From NCBI GenBank assembly GCA_038873195.1, contig JAVZEV010000001.1:1392284-1456283 (forward strand): a stretch of 64,000 bases of DNA, read 5' to 3'. Origin of the DNA: Candidatus Bathyarchaeia archaeon (lineage in GTDB: Archaea; Thermoproteota; Bathyarchaeia; Bathyarchaeales; Bathycorpusculaceae). Below are positions 26,267 to 34,436 of the stretch, piece by piece. The translations under genes and the position numbers were made by a program. Below the pieces are notes generated by a model, which worked only from the letters and a program-made list of their open reading frames with translations, did no database searches and had not been told where the DNA came from. The first letter of the stretch is position 1. Each line of letters opens with the position of its first letter.

Positions 26267-26836
26267 ATGTCTGAGACCATAAGAAGTTTTATAGCTTTTG
26301 ACATGGACAGCGAACAGGTTCTAAAAAAAATCACAGACATCCAATCTCTTCTAATCAAAACTGGAGCAGACTTAAAACTTGTTGAACCCAAGAACATTCA
26401 CATTACCGTCCGATTTCTCGGAAACATAACCCTCCCCATGGTGGACAAGATTTTTGAAGAAATGAAAAAAGTTCAGTTCATTCCCTTCGACATTAAAATT
26501 CGTGGAGTTGGCGCCTTTCCAAACGTGCGTTATCCACGAGTTTTGTGGGCTGGAATAACCGAAGGCGCCGACCAGTTGAGAAGCATTTTCAGCCAGCTAG
26601 AACCGCGTTTACGCAGTTTAGGGTTTACGCCTGACCAAAAGGGCTTCAGTCCTCACCTTACGATTGCCCGTGTAAAGTCTGGGAGAAACAAGGCTGAACT
26701 TGCCAAATTCTTAAATGAGAATGCAAATTGTGAGTTTGGAATTGTACGGGCTGAATGTTTAAGGCTTAAAAGGAGCGATTTGACGCCGAAAGGCCCAATT
26801 TACTCAACACTTAAAGAGGTTTGTCCACAGAAATAG
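26267..26836 (+). CDS. thpR: RNA 2',3'-cyclic phosphodiesterase (2H family)
   Basis: 189 residues. Two HxT motifs of the 2H phosphoesterase fold are present: HITVRFLGNI and HLTIARVKSGR. ThpR-type enzymes hydrolyse 2',3'-cyclic phosphates on RNA ends and were first named 2'-5' RNA ligases. The ATG at 26267 has GAAGGA about 6 nt upstream. The gene ends 16 bp before the CCA-adding enzyme, a pairing often seen in archaea and consistent with tRNA end repair. Confidence 0.93.
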   Translation: MSETIRSFIAFDMDSEQVLKKITDIQSLLIKTGADLKLVEPKNIHITVRFLGNITLPMVDKIFEEMKKVQFIPFDIKIRGVGAFPNVRYPRVLWAGITEGADQLRSIFSQLEPRLRSLGFTPDQKGFSPHLTIARVKSGRNKAELAKFLNENANCEFGIVRAECLRLKRSDLTPKGPIYSTLKEVCPQK

Positions 26837-26852
26837 AAAAAGGGCATTGTTT

Positions 26853-28277
26853 ATGCAGAGAAAGATGGCGGATATCTGCGAAGCTGTTCTAAAACGTGTT
26901 ACGCCAGACAAGAAAAGACGTGCTGAAATTGAGGCTTTAGCTAGAAAACTGGAGAAGAAAGTCTCCAACGCATCAAAAGCTTTGGGTGTTGAAGCTATGG
27001 TGCGCGTGGAAGGCTCTGTTGCTAAAGACACTTGGCTCAGCGAAGAGCCAGACATAGACGTTTTCATGCGTGTTCCAACCACTATACCGCGTAAATCGCT
27101 TGGAGAAGTCTGCTTGAAAGTAGCCAGAAAAGCCACTGAAGGAGCAGAACAGATTGAAAGGTTTGCTGAGCATCCGTATTTGGAGGCGATAATTGACGGT
27201 GTCAGAGTGAACATTGTGCCTTGTTATAACGTTAAGCGTGGAGAATGGTTAAGCGCCACAGACCGAACGCCCTACCACACGGATTATGTTAAAGAGCATT
27301 TGAAAGTGCCAATGCATGCTGAAGTGCGTTTACTGAAAAAGTTTATGACAGGAGTGGACGTTTATGGCGCTGAAATAAAAGTCGGCGGATTCAGCGGCTA
27401 CTTATGCGAACTTCTAATTTTGCACTACAAATCCTTTGCAGAGACACTCAAAGCCTTCGCGCAATATAAGCAAAGAAAAGTCATAGACATAGAAGGCTAC
27501 TACAAAGAAAGAGAAAACGAGTTACCACTATTATTCACGGAACCGTTAGTAATCATCGACCCAGTAGACAAAGGAAGAAACGTAGCTTCAGCAGTACAGC
27601 CGCAGAAACTCTACACTTTCATAGCCGCTGCACGAGCTTTCCTAGAAAAACCCCACTTAGCCTTCTTTTACCCGCCAAAAACAACAGCCTTAACAGCGAA
27701 AGAACTGAAACAAACATTAAAGAAGCGTGGCTCCGCCATTGTCCTCGTAACCTTTGGAAACGTCAACGCTGTTCCAGACGTTTTATGGGGGCAACTCTAC
27801 AAGTCTCAGCGTTCTCTCCACAAGCTTATTGAATTAAACGATTTCAAAATTTTAAGAGATACCACATGGAGCGACGAAAAAAACCTCAACGTTTTTCTCT
27901 TCGAACTTGAAAACCACCACATTGCATCAGTCAAGAGACATCTTGGTCCTCCTTTAGAGAGAGAACGTGAATGCAGAGATTTTTTGGAAAAATACATGCG
28001 GGATTCTAATGTGGTCTCTGGGCCATACATTGCAGATGGACGATTGGCTGTGCAGCTTAAAAGAAAATACACTGACGTGCGTAAATTGCTTAAGGAAAAG
28101 CTGAAGGATGGAGGAAGAAACGCCGGTGTGGCTGAAAAAATTTCGCTGGTTCTGAAGAATAATTTCAAGGTTTTGGTAAACGAAGAAATAGCTGAGATAT
28201 ACGGCAAAAATAGCGAGTTTGCAGAGTTTCTAATTGAATTTCTTTCGGGCAAACCAAAATGGTTAGAACCCGCTTAG
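26853..28277 (+). CDS. cca: Archaeal (class I) CCA-adding enzyme
   Basis: 474 residues from the ATG at 26853, favoured by AGGG 8 nt upstream over the TTG at 26847. The nucleotidyltransferase head shows GSVAKDTWLSEEPDIDVFMRVP with the catalytic Asp pair; YLEAIIDGVRVNIVPCYNV supplies the third carboxylate. The body and tail match archaeal tRNA nucleotidyltransferases in length (about 440-470). It adds CCA to tRNA 3' ends; none of the three tRNA genes here encodes CCA, so the enzyme is needed. The last 15 bp overlap the convergent undecaprenyl-diphosphatase gene. Confidence 0.95.
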   Translation: MQRKMADICEAVLKRVTPDKKRRAEIEALARKLEKKVSNASKALGVEAMVRVEGSVAKDTWLSEEPDIDVFMRVPTTIPRKSLGEVCLKVARKATEGAEQIERFAEHPYLEAIIDGVRVNIVPCYNVKRGEWLSATDRTPYHTDYVKEHLKVPMHAEVRLLKKFMTGVDVYGAEIKVGGFSGYLCELLILHYKSFAETLKAFAQYKQRKVIDIEGYYKERENELPLLFTEPLVIIDPVDKGRNVASAVQPQKLYTFIAAARAFLEKPHLAFFYPPKTTALTAKELKQTLKKRGSAIVLVTFGNVNAVPDVLWGQLYKSQRSLHKLIELNDFKILRDTTWSDEKNLNVFLFELENHHIASVKRHLGPPLERERECRDFLEKYMRDSNVVSGPYIADGRLAVQLKRKYTDVRKLLKEKLKDGGRNAGVAEKISLVLKNNFKVLVNEEIAEIYGKNSEFAEFLIEFLSGKPKWLEPA

Positions 28278-29063
28278 GCTCAATGCTATTAATGCAATGC
28301 CAAAAAGCCAGCAGTATAATGCGAAAAAGTGAAACTTCTTTTGGGCAAGGATTTTCCAGAGCAACTTTATTGTTAAATAGCCAACAATCATTGCAGCAAC
28401 GACTCCCACGAGGATTTCTGTCCATCCTAAACCCGCAGTTGCAAGTGCACCGTAATCCTTGTATGCCGTGTATCCGATGGCGCCAATTATTGCTGGTATC
28501 GAAAGCAGAAATGAGAATTTGAAGGCTTTCTCACGTTTTATTCCCAACAACAGTGCTATAGCGATTGTTGCTCCACTTCTGGAAACGCCTGGAATTATGG
28601 CTAAGCCTTCTGCCACACCCACAATTACCGCAGTCAAATAGTCTATGCCATCTTTTTCTTCCTTTCCCATCTTTGACAAGTAAAGCACTAAACCGAAAAC
28701 AACGAACGCTACAGCAATTGGCAGCAGATTTTGGAACGCTTGTTCCACGGGCTCTTTAAGTAAAACGCCCACAGCCACAGCGGGAATTGTTCCCACGATT
28801 ATTGAAGGTAATAGTTTGCCGTGTTCTGTTTTGAAATCCAAATGAACCAGAGCTGCAATGATTTTTTTGATGTCCTCTCTGAAGAAGAACAGTACTACGA
28901 GCAATGTTCCAATATGCAGCATAAACTCGAAAAGCAGAGAATCCTGTGTGTCGAGAAAATGCAGAAAATGTTCGGCTACTTTCAAGTGTCCAGTGCTTGA
29001 GATTGGTAGCCATTCTGTTAAGCCTTGTATTGTGCCGAGAACTGCTGTTTCCACAAGACCCAA
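28263..29063 (-). CDS. uppP: Undecaprenyl-diphosphatase-like (UppP/BacA) polyprenyl phosphatase
   Basis: 266 residues, eight or so membrane segments. Family motifs are complete: the first loop ETAVLGTIQGLTEWLPISSTGH (catalytic Glu and Ser/Thr residues) and the later IPGVSRSGATI with the key Arg. In bacteria it recycles undecaprenyl diphosphate; in archaea it presumably recycles dolichol-like lipid carriers used in N-glycosylation, consistent with the many glycosylation sequons in secreted proteins here. The start is a TTG at 29063, and no strong Shine-Dalgarno is seen. Confidence 0.93.
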   Translation of the reverse strand: MGLVETAVLGTIQGLTEWLPISSTGHLKVAEHFLHFLDTQDSLLFEFMLHIGTLLVVLFFFREDIKKIIAALVHLDFKTEHGKLLPSIIVGTIPAVAVGVLLKEPVEQAFQNLLPIAVAFVVFGLVLYLSKMGKEEKDGIDYLTAVIVGVAEGLAIIPGVSRSGATIAIALLLGIKREKAFKFSFLLSIPAIIGAIGYTAYKDYGALATAGLGWTEILVGVVAAMIVGYLTIKLLWKILAQKKFHFFALYCWLFGIALIALSLSGF

Positions 29064-29156
29064 AGGTTATCGCCGCTCTCCTTTCTTGTATTTTCGAGTT
29101 ACGTTTAAAAGATTAATTCATATAACACATTAATTCTTCAATGCTGGTGTAAGCGC

Positions 29157-29696
29157 ATGAGTGAGTATCCACTTGGAAGCCGCGAAGACCGTGAAATGCT
29201 GGCTAAAATGTCCATGGAAAAGCTGCTTGACTACTTCTTTCTGCAAATCCGAAACCTATGGAGAGTTGACGGCTTATACTTTCTCGGCATAGAGAAAAAG
29301 TTTGGCACCGAAGCAGCCACAGAGATTGACGCTGGAGTTTGGGAAACAATGGCCGCCATAGAAGCAAAAAGCCTGCAAAAAATGTTCAATGTTAGCGAAA
29401 ATCCGGGCGTTCCAACAGTTATTGATTTACTGCGAAAGTCAAGTTGGGCTTTAGACCAACCATTCAAAACTGTTGAAGTAAGCAGTAAAAGAGCCACTTT
29501 AAGCGTTGACCGTTGCAGAACGCAAGAAACACGCTTAAGCAAAGGATTAAGCGAGTTTCCATGCAAAAAAGTCAGATTCGGCTACTTAAAAAACTTCGCG
29601 AAGACGCTCAACCCAAACGTAGAAGTAAACTGCATCGTCTGCCCACCAGACAAGCACCCTAAGAACCTATGGTGCAAATGGGAATTTCGCTTATAA
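29157..29696 (+). CDS. DUF6125-like cysteine protein (L-2-amino-thiazoline-4-carboxylate hydrolase-like)
   Basis: 179 residues. A helical N-terminus (LLDYFFLQIRNLWRVDGLYFLGIE) is followed by VDRCRTQETRLSKGL, FPCKKVRFGYLKNFAKTL and a C-terminal VNCIVCPPDKHPKNLWCKW with four cysteines. I recognise this arrangement from a family common in Bathyarchaeia and anaerobes (DUF6125, with resemblance to ATC hydrolase-like proteins); function is not established. The conserved Cys and His could bind a metal or act catalytically. It stands alone with its own ATG start. Confidence 0.65.
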   Translation: MSEYPLGSREDREMLAKMSMEKLLDYFFLQIRNLWRVDGLYFLGIEKKFGTEAATEIDAGVWETMAAIEAKSLQKMFNVSENPGVPTVIDLLRKSSWALDQPFKTVEVSSKRATLSVDRCRTQETRLSKGLSEFPCKKVRFGYLKNFAKTLNPNVEVNCIVCPPDKHPKNLWCKWEFRL

Positions 29697-29790
29697 TTTT
29701 TAGTAAATACAGTTTGTTTCCTCTTTTTAACACATACCTAAACCATAGAATAATGGCATAGAAAATCTTTGCTTGCTTTTGTGTGCGTTA

Positions 29791-30249
29791 CTATGTCGTT
29801 GCCTCTCGCAAAAAGTGTTCCTTAGGTGTTCTGGTCAAAAAATAGATTGAGCATCCTATAGCATAAACGAAAGGAAAGGGCAAAAATAGAATTCTTGCTA
29901 TGCTTAGATATTGATACCAAGAGTCGCCACTTTCCAAATAAAGCATGTAACGCCATACTCCCATAAAACTGTAATACCATATGAAAAACAAAACAAAAAC
30001 TATCCAAAATATCATTGAGCTGTGCCAAGCGTACCTTGCCCGAACAAGCATCATAAACGAAACACTGAAAGCAAAAGCCGCGAGCACAAGCGGAGCATAA
30101 AATATTGGTGAAAGGTAAGGGGATGCCCCAGACGAATATGGTCCACCAACAACAGCAACTACCCAAAACAATATGAGAATAAAAAGCAAAGCTATTCCAC
30201 TCAAGAAAGTTAGCCAAGCTACTATTGTCACGCCAATCGGTCTTTTCAC
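29791..30249 (-). CDS. Four-helix membrane protein of unknown function
   Basis: 152 residues from the GTG at 30249, chosen because GAAGGGG lies 5 nt upstream; an upstream in-frame start at 30303 would add 18 residues of poor quality. Membrane helices fall near residues 5-30, 48-70, 76-98 and 118-142. The opening KRPIGVTIVAWLTFLSGI is seen in many small archaeal and bacterial membrane proteins without known function. No motif suggests transport or catalysis. Flanking genes do not clarify its role. Confidence 0.62.
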   Translation of the reverse strand: MKRPIGVTIVAWLTFLSGIALLFILILFWVVAVVGGPYSSGASPYLSPIFYAPLVLAAFAFSVSFMMLVRARYAWHSSMIFWIVFVLFFIWYYSFMGVWRYMLYLESGDSWYQYLSIARILFLPFPFVYAIGCSIYFLTRTPKEHFLREATT

Positions 30250-30320
30250 AACTGCCCCTTCAACTTTATAGTATGATAGTTCACACAGATAAAAGTTAAG
30301 CAAACTTGAGCGTACACAAT

Positions 30321-30335
30321 AAGGATGTCATCCTT
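30321..30335. promoter_or_regulatory. 15-bp palindrome
   Basis: AAGGATG-T-CATCCTT is a perfect 7-bp inverted repeat with a one-base centre, 72 bp upstream of the GTG start at 30249 and downstream of the zinc-ribbon gene. Position fits an operator upstream of the membrane-protein promoter. Chance occurrence cannot be excluded. Confidence 0.35.
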
Positions 30336-30448
30336 GCCATAATCTTACCAACTTAACCAAAATCCATCAAGAAGCATAGAAAAAAGTTTACACTAAATTA
30401 ATAAAAACGTGGGAAAACTAGGTTACGAATTAAAGCTATTAGCTTAAC

Positions 30449-30589
30449 CTAATATCTTCTTCTTTGGCCTCTTCTTTTCGACCAGCACTCTCGGCAGTAA
30501 ACGGGCCTATTTGGGTCAGGCTTGAAGGGAACTTCACATTCCTGTCCACAATCAGCACAAACTGCCTTGTGCATCTCTTTCTCTGACAT
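30449..30589 (-). CDS. CxxC-type zinc-ribbon microprotein (46 aa)
   Basis: 46 residues from an ATG at 30589, preceded by AAGGAG 13 nt upstream. The sequence has CADC at 11-14 and CREC at 32-35, separated by VPFKPDPNRPVYC, then an arginine-rich tail (KRRGQRRRY). This CxxCG...VPFxPxxxRPVYCxxC pattern defines a very widespread small zinc-ribbon domain in archaea and candidate-phylum bacteria, whose function is unknown but which is probably nucleic-acid linked given the basic tail. It is short enough to be missed by gene callers. The stop is TAG. Confidence 0.85.
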   Translation of the reverse strand: MSEKEMHKAVCADCGQECEVPFKPDPNRPVYCRECWSKRRGQRRRY

Positions 30590-30779
30590 TATACTATTTC
30601 AACTCCTTACGCGTTTATCGTGCAAAAATCGCTTCTTGCACAACGCAATCATCCACCACACAGACGCTTATAAAACTTGTCATCAAACACTCACAATCCA
30701 AACAAGCCACACTAACATGCAAACATGTTAAGGTTCTTATTTATGAAAGCCATAAAAAGTAGTTAGAGAGGCGCTGTTG

Positions 30780-31325
30780 ATGGCTAGCCAGCAACCAGAA
30801 ATAATCTCTCGACTTCGCGAGTTTTCTCCGACAAAAACTGCCGGCTTAATTTCTGACACACACGTTCCGGCAAGAGCCAGAGAACTTCCCAAAAAAGTGT
30901 TCGAAGTCTTCGACAAAGTCGACTTCATCGTGCATGCCGGAGACCTTGTGCAGCTTTCCGTCATCGACGAGTTGGAACAGCTCGCGCCTGTCTTGGCTGT
31001 TTACGGCAACATGGATGGACCAGAAATCCGCGGAAAACTACCAAAACTTAACTCTGTGAAAGTTTTCGACTGGAAAATAGGAGTAATGCACAATCCAGGC
31101 GCGCTTTTCGGCTCAGCAAAAATGCGTGAGATCGCTGAACGGAACGCATTTAACGTGCTTGTTTATGGGCATACGCACAGTTCTAACATGAAATGGGAAG
31201 GAAACACTCTTTTCATAAACCCTGGAAGCCCAACCAACCCTATTCCGCCCTTCATTAACAAACCCACTGTCGCTTTGCTTAGAATAACAAAGGAGAAAAT
31301 AATACCGGAGATAGTTCAGATTTAG
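30780..31325 (+). CDS. YfcE/MJ0936-type metallophosphoesterase
   Basis: 181 residues. Calcineurin-like phosphoesterase motifs occur in order: GLISDTHVPARA (metal Asp and His), IVHAGDLVQ, VYGNMDG, and the closing YGHTHSSNMKW with FINPGSPTNP. The YfcE/MJ0936 family hydrolyses phosphodiesters such as bis-pNPP in vitro; the natural substrate is unknown. GAGAGG lies about 8 nt upstream of the ATG at 30780. Its last codons overlap the convergent CoA-binding protein gene by 4 bp. Confidence 0.9.
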   Translation: MASQQPEIISRLREFSPTKTAGLISDTHVPARARELPKKVFEVFDKVDFIVHAGDLVQLSVIDELEQLAPVLAVYGNMDGPEIRGKLPKLNSVKVFDWKIGVMHNPGALFGSAKMREIAERNAFNVLVYGHTHSSNMKWEGNTLFINPGSPTNPIPPFINKPTVALLRITKEKIIPEIVQI

Positions 31326-31765
31326 GCAAGTTTTCGCTTTTCAATTAATCGACGGTGCTCTTGCATCATACACTTATCCATAATCACAGTTAAGCCTGCT
31401 TTTCTCGCTTTTTCAGCCGCTTGCTCGTTGACTATTCCCAACTGCATCCAAACCACATACGGCACACCATACAACTTCCTTAACTGAATTGCCTGCTTCA
31501 CTAATAGCAAAACTTCAGAGGAAGGCCTAAAAATGTCCACAACCTCAATAGTTTTTTGCACTTCTGCCGGCATGTCTAACAAGCTCTTATAGCTTTTCTC
31601 TCCCAAGACTTCATCGGCAAAGGGGTTGACTGGTATAATGCGAAAGCCGTGATCTTTTAGGTATTCAGCCACTCTGTGGCTATCTTTTGAAGGATCTTTG
31701 GACAATCCAACAACAGCGACGGTTCTGTATCTTGTTAAAATCTCTTCAATAGTGTGTTGACTCAA
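31322..31765 (-). CDS. CoA-binding domain protein (YccU-like)
   Basis: 147 residues from a TTG at 31765 with AAGGAG 8 nt upstream; the TTG overlaps the previous stop (TTGA). The Rossmann-like CoA-binding domain shows TVAVVGLSKDPSKDSHRVAEYL, RIIPVNPFADEVLGEKSY, VDIFRPSSEV and VVWMQLGIVNEQAAEKARKAGL followed by a conserved CMMQEHRR. This single-domain family is widespread and binds CoA or a related nucleotide; its cellular role is not firmly known. It is coupled to a membrane-anchored protein upstream, with no obvious pathway link. Confidence 0.9.
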   Translation of the reverse strand: MSQHTIEEILTRYRTVAVVGLSKDPSKDSHRVAEYLKDHGFRIIPVNPFADEVLGEKSYKSLLDMPAEVQKTIEVVDIFRPSSEVLLLVKQAIQLRKLYGVPYVVWMQLGIVNEQAAEKARKAGLTVIMDKCMMQEHRRLIEKRKLA

Positions 31766-32259
31766 CCTTCCGACTCCTTGTAAGAAAAAATTGAACTAAT
31801 GGATTTACCAGTTTTGTGAAGAGTCATTATTGCAATTGATAGGGTAAAGAGTAACATCAATGGCAACAGGAAATTTGGAAATTCTGGAATTTGCACTGGT
31901 CCATACCATGAACCATATCCATCAACATTGCAGTGAGCTCGAACTGTTGCTGTTAGTGTTCCAGAAATAGGTCCTAAATTGCAGGGGACTGTAAAGGTTG
32001 TTTCTGATCGAAAGTTCACTGTAAAAGTTTGGATGTCTCCGTCAACGTTTACTTCTATGGAGTCAAGATAATGTGGGATAGTTTGGCTCTGTGGAGAATG
32101 AGAAACCGTGACGTTCAAAACGGTGTCACCGCCGTCGTTCCAGACAATCACGTTTGTTACTGCTGGAATTCCCGCAAATGCTCGGGGCGTGGAGTTCCCG
32201 AAGTACAAAATTATCATGCCTAAAGCTATTATGTAAATGAGTCTTTTTGTTTTGTTCAA
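31762..32259 (-). CDS. Secreted protein with C-terminal PEF-type anchor
   Basis: 165 residues. A signal peptide (about 8-29, ending AFA) leads into a beta-rich domain of about 95 residues with NxS/T sites and two cysteines, and the C-terminus has IPEFPNFLLPLMLLFTLSI then a basic tail. The PEFP plus membrane helix plus positive residues is the layout of archaeal PEF-CTERM sorting signals cut by archaeosortases, although no sortase is encoded in this window. The domain is not otherwise recognised. The stop overlaps the CoA-binding gene start. Confidence 0.65.
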   Translation of the reverse strand: MNKTKRLIYIIALGMIILYFGNSTPRAFAGIPAVTNVIVWNDGGDTVLNVTVSHSPQSQTIPHYLDSIEVNVDGDIQTFTVNFRSETTFTVPCNLGPISGTLTATVRAHCNVDGYGSWYGPVQIPEFPNFLLPLMLLFTLSIAIMTLHKTGKSISSIFSYKESEG

Positions 32260-32291
32260 TTATTCCACCTTCTGATTCTTACCCATCAAGA

Positions 32292-32711
32292 TTAAGGTAT
32301 AAGATTTGTGTAGAGAAATATATAGACCAAAATGCCGAGGAGCAATGCCATTAGCCATAGAACCATAGTAACTCTCATTATTTTCTTTCTTTTCATGCAA
32401 GACTGAAAGGATGATTGTAAATGCCATGAAGCAACAAGCCAAACAGCGAAGCTCTCAGCCAAAGCTCCTAAGATTACGTGCGTTATTGTGACAAGAGAGA
32501 ACAGGTTAAAACTGTAATTTAGTCTTAAAGAAGAAGGCAACATCACAACTGCAAACGAAGCCGTATTAAAAACCAACGCAATCAGCATCGTGATTCCATG
32601 CAAATACAACTTTCTCTTACTTTTCAACATAAGACTTACAGAAAATACAGCCAAAACAACAATCTGAAAGACAAGGTTAACCTGAGCCACAAACAAATCC
32701 ACGAACTTCAC
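32292..32711 (-). CDS. Four-helix membrane protein, DUF420-like
   Basis: 139 residues with four membrane helices (about 8-28, 36-58, 70-95, 113-135). The YLHGITMLIALVFNTASF segment and the closing WLMALLLGILVYIFLY recall DUF420 (YozB-like) integral membrane proteins, which contain conserved histidines possibly binding haem. Function is unknown. The gene is on the same strand as the PEF-anchored protein, 32 bp upstream of it, and may share its promoter. Confidence 0.62.
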   Translation of the reverse strand: MKFVDLFVAQVNLVFQIVVLAVFSVSLMLKSKRKLYLHGITMLIALVFNTASFAVVMLPSSLRLNYSFNLFSLVTITHVILGALAESFAVWLVASWHLQSSFQSCMKRKKIMRVTMVLWLMALLLGILVYIFLYTNLIP

Positions 32712-32860
32712 CGTAGCTAATAGTAAACATGACTAACGGTATAAGATTTTCACTTTAACTTATCTCTCTCCAGAATGTTGGAGTGTCGGTTCATAGAGTG
32801 TTTTAAAAGCAGAAAATGCGAAGCGTTTTAACTGCAGTTTGCGAGTGGAGGTGCGCGTGT

Positions 32861-32998
32861 ATGGAGCGTTGTAAAAACCCGTGGAATAAAGAATGTAAGA
32901 ACCCTAACATTGAAGTTTACATTCTCTTCAAAGGAGAAAAAACACCCATCTGCAGACGTTGCTGGAGTAGGCTTTCGGATAAGGAGTTGGAGTGGTGA
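32861..32998 (+). CDS. Zinc-ribbon microprotein (45 aa)
   Basis: 45 residues from the ATG at 32861, chosen because the strong GGAGGTG at 32847-32853 is 7 nt upstream; an earlier in-frame start at 32816 has no such signal. Cysteines are at 4, 12, 31 and 34 (CRRC), fitting a small zinc ribbon. It is followed 6 bp later by the 33005 gene, so the two are probably one operon. Function is unknown; the size and charge resemble small nucleic-acid-binding zinc proteins. Confidence 0.6.
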   Translation: MERCKNPWNKECKNPNIEVYILFKGEKTPICRRCWSRLSDKELEW

Positions 32999-33004
32999 AA
33001 ACTG

Positions 33005-33250
33005 ATGGAAAGATTCAGTATGAACACGGCGAGGTCCTTTCTCGGAAAAAACGTAAACCTTCACTTGAAAGACGGTTCAGTTATAGTGAATGTTTTGCTT
33101 TCAGAGATTCTAAAAGACGAGTTTGGAAGGGTAACTTTCGTTAAATGTGTGCCCTACAAGAAAGAAAACGAGTTCAAGATACCATTAAAGAGCATAGCAT
33201 GGGCTGAACTTTTGAATCTCAACTTGATTCTCATTGGCGATAACAATTAG
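33005..33250 (+). CDS. Small beta-barrel-like protein, possibly Sm-like
   Basis: 81 residues from the ATG at 33005; a second ATG at 33020 would give 76. The segment FLGKNVNLHLKDGSVIVNVLLSEI followed by RVTFVKCVPY and a final ILIG strand follows the Sm1-type pattern (G-K-x-V-x-V-x-L-x-D-G) of Lsm proteins, but the Sm2 signature (R-G-x-x-I) is not evident. RNA binding is therefore a weak inference. The start is behind GGAGTGGTGA at the end of the zinc-ribbon gene, indicating coupling. Confidence 0.55.
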   Translation: MERFSMNTARSFLGKNVNLHLKDGSVIVNVLLSEILKDEFGRVTFVKCVPYKKENEFKIPLKSIAWAELLNLNLILIGDNN

Positions 33251-33295
33251 GGCGCAGCCGTAATAGGCTTCTATTTTTTGGATAGTTTTTAAACG

Positions 33296-33312
33296 AGGTT
33301 GTTAAACAACCT
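33296..33312. promoter_or_regulatory. 17-bp perfect palindrome at the purA promoter, operator-like
   Basis: AGGTTGTT-A-AACAACCT is an 8-bp inverted repeat with one central base. It abuts and slightly overlaps the TATA-like sequence of purA, exactly where a bound repressor would block TBP/TFB. A regulator responding to purine state is the obvious inference, but no candidate is adjacent. Confidence 0.6.
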
Positions 33313-33320
33313 TAAATAAT
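33310..33320 (+). promoter_or_regulatory. TATA-like box of purA
   Basis: CCTTAAATAAT is centred about 36 bp before the ATG at 33351, predicting a transcript start near 33340 and a leader of about 10 bases with no strong Shine-Dalgarno. Confidence 0.5.
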
Positions 33321-33350
33321 TCTCGGCAGACTCTCTAAACGGCGATAAAA

Positions 33351-34352
33351 ATGCCGTGCACAGTTATAGCTGGAGCCTTCTGGGGAGACGAAGGAAAAGG
33401 AAAAATAATCTCTTACCTAGCCTTAAAAGATAAACTTGACGTTTGCGTGAGAACGGGTTCTGTTAACGCCGCCCACACAGTATGGTATAAAGGTAACCGT
33501 TACGCGTTGCATATGGTTCCCGCAGCCTTTGTCTATGAGAAATGCCGTTTGCTGATTGGCGCGGGTTCAAATGTTGAAGTTAAACAGTTACTCGAAGAAA
33601 TAGAACAGACAGGCACCAAAAACCGCATAGGCGTAGACGCTCAAGCTTCTATAATCGAAGAAAAACACTCAATGCAAGACAAAGCAAGCGCGCATCTCAA
33701 ACAAGTTGTAGGCACAACCGGCAGGGGCGTAGGCCCAGCAATCGAAGAACGCGTCCGCAGAACAGCAAAACTTGCAAGGGACATTCCAGAACTCAAGCCA
33801 TACTTGACAGACGTGTCTAAAGAGGCTAACGAGGCAATAGATAAAGGCAAAAACGTCATGCTCGAAGGAACACAAGGCTTGCTACTTTCGCTTTATCACG
33901 GAACATACCCCTACGTGACAGGACGAGACACAAGCGCAGCAGCAATCTGCTCCGAAGCAGGAGTAGGCCCAACAAAAGTTGACGAAGTCTTAATAGTGTT
34001 CAAATCCTTCATGACCCGTGTCGGCGCAGGCCCACTACCTGGAGAAATAACAAAAGAAGAAGCCATAAAACGCGGATGGTTCGAAACTGCTGCTGGAACA
34101 GGCCGTGACAGACGCTCTGCTCCATTCAATTTTGAACTTGCCAAGAAAGCTGTTACGCTTAATGGCGCAACTCAGGCTGCAGTCACAAAACTTGACGTTC
34201 TTTTTCCTGCATGCAAAGGCGCGAAAACATACGATGACCTTCCAAAGGACGCTAAGCAGTTCATAAAGGAAATTGAAAAATCCACAGGCATTCCAGTCGT
34301 GCTAATCGGCACTGGGCCAGAAGCCTTAGACATAATTGACAGAAGAAAATAA
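33351..34352 (+). CDS. purA: Adenylosuccinate synthetase, archaeal short form
   Basis: 333 residues. It catalyses IMP + aspartate + GTP to adenylosuccinate, the first step to AMP. It has the GTP/IMP loop GAFWGDEGKGKIISYLA, the SVNAAHTV catalytic His, TTGRGVGPAIEERVRR, the LEGTQGLLL segment, and the YVTGRDTSAAAICSEAGVGP region. It is about 100 residues shorter than bacterial PurA, which matches the short archaeal enzymes. It stands alone behind a palindrome-bearing promoter (33296-33320), so dedicated control is likely. Confidence 0.96.
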   Translation: MPCTVIAGAFWGDEGKGKIISYLALKDKLDVCVRTGSVNAAHTVWYKGNRYALHMVPAAFVYEKCRLLIGAGSNVEVKQLLEEIEQTGTKNRIGVDAQASIIEEKHSMQDKASAHLKQVVGTTGRGVGPAIEERVRRTAKLARDIPELKPYLTDVSKEANEAIDKGKNVMLEGTQGLLLSLYHGTYPYVTGRDTSAAAICSEAGVGPTKVDEVLIVFKSFMTRVGAGPLPGEITKEEAIKRGWFETAAGTGRDRRSAPFNFELAKKAVTLNGATQAAVTKLDVLFPACKGAKTYDDLPKDAKQFIKEIEKSTGIPVVLIGTGPEALDIIDRRK

Positions 34353-34436
34353 TCCTGATAACTCTTAGATAAACAGATTTTTCTCGGCAGAAAGGCATAA
34401 AGCATCAACAATTATACTAAAGTAAAATTCCAGCAA

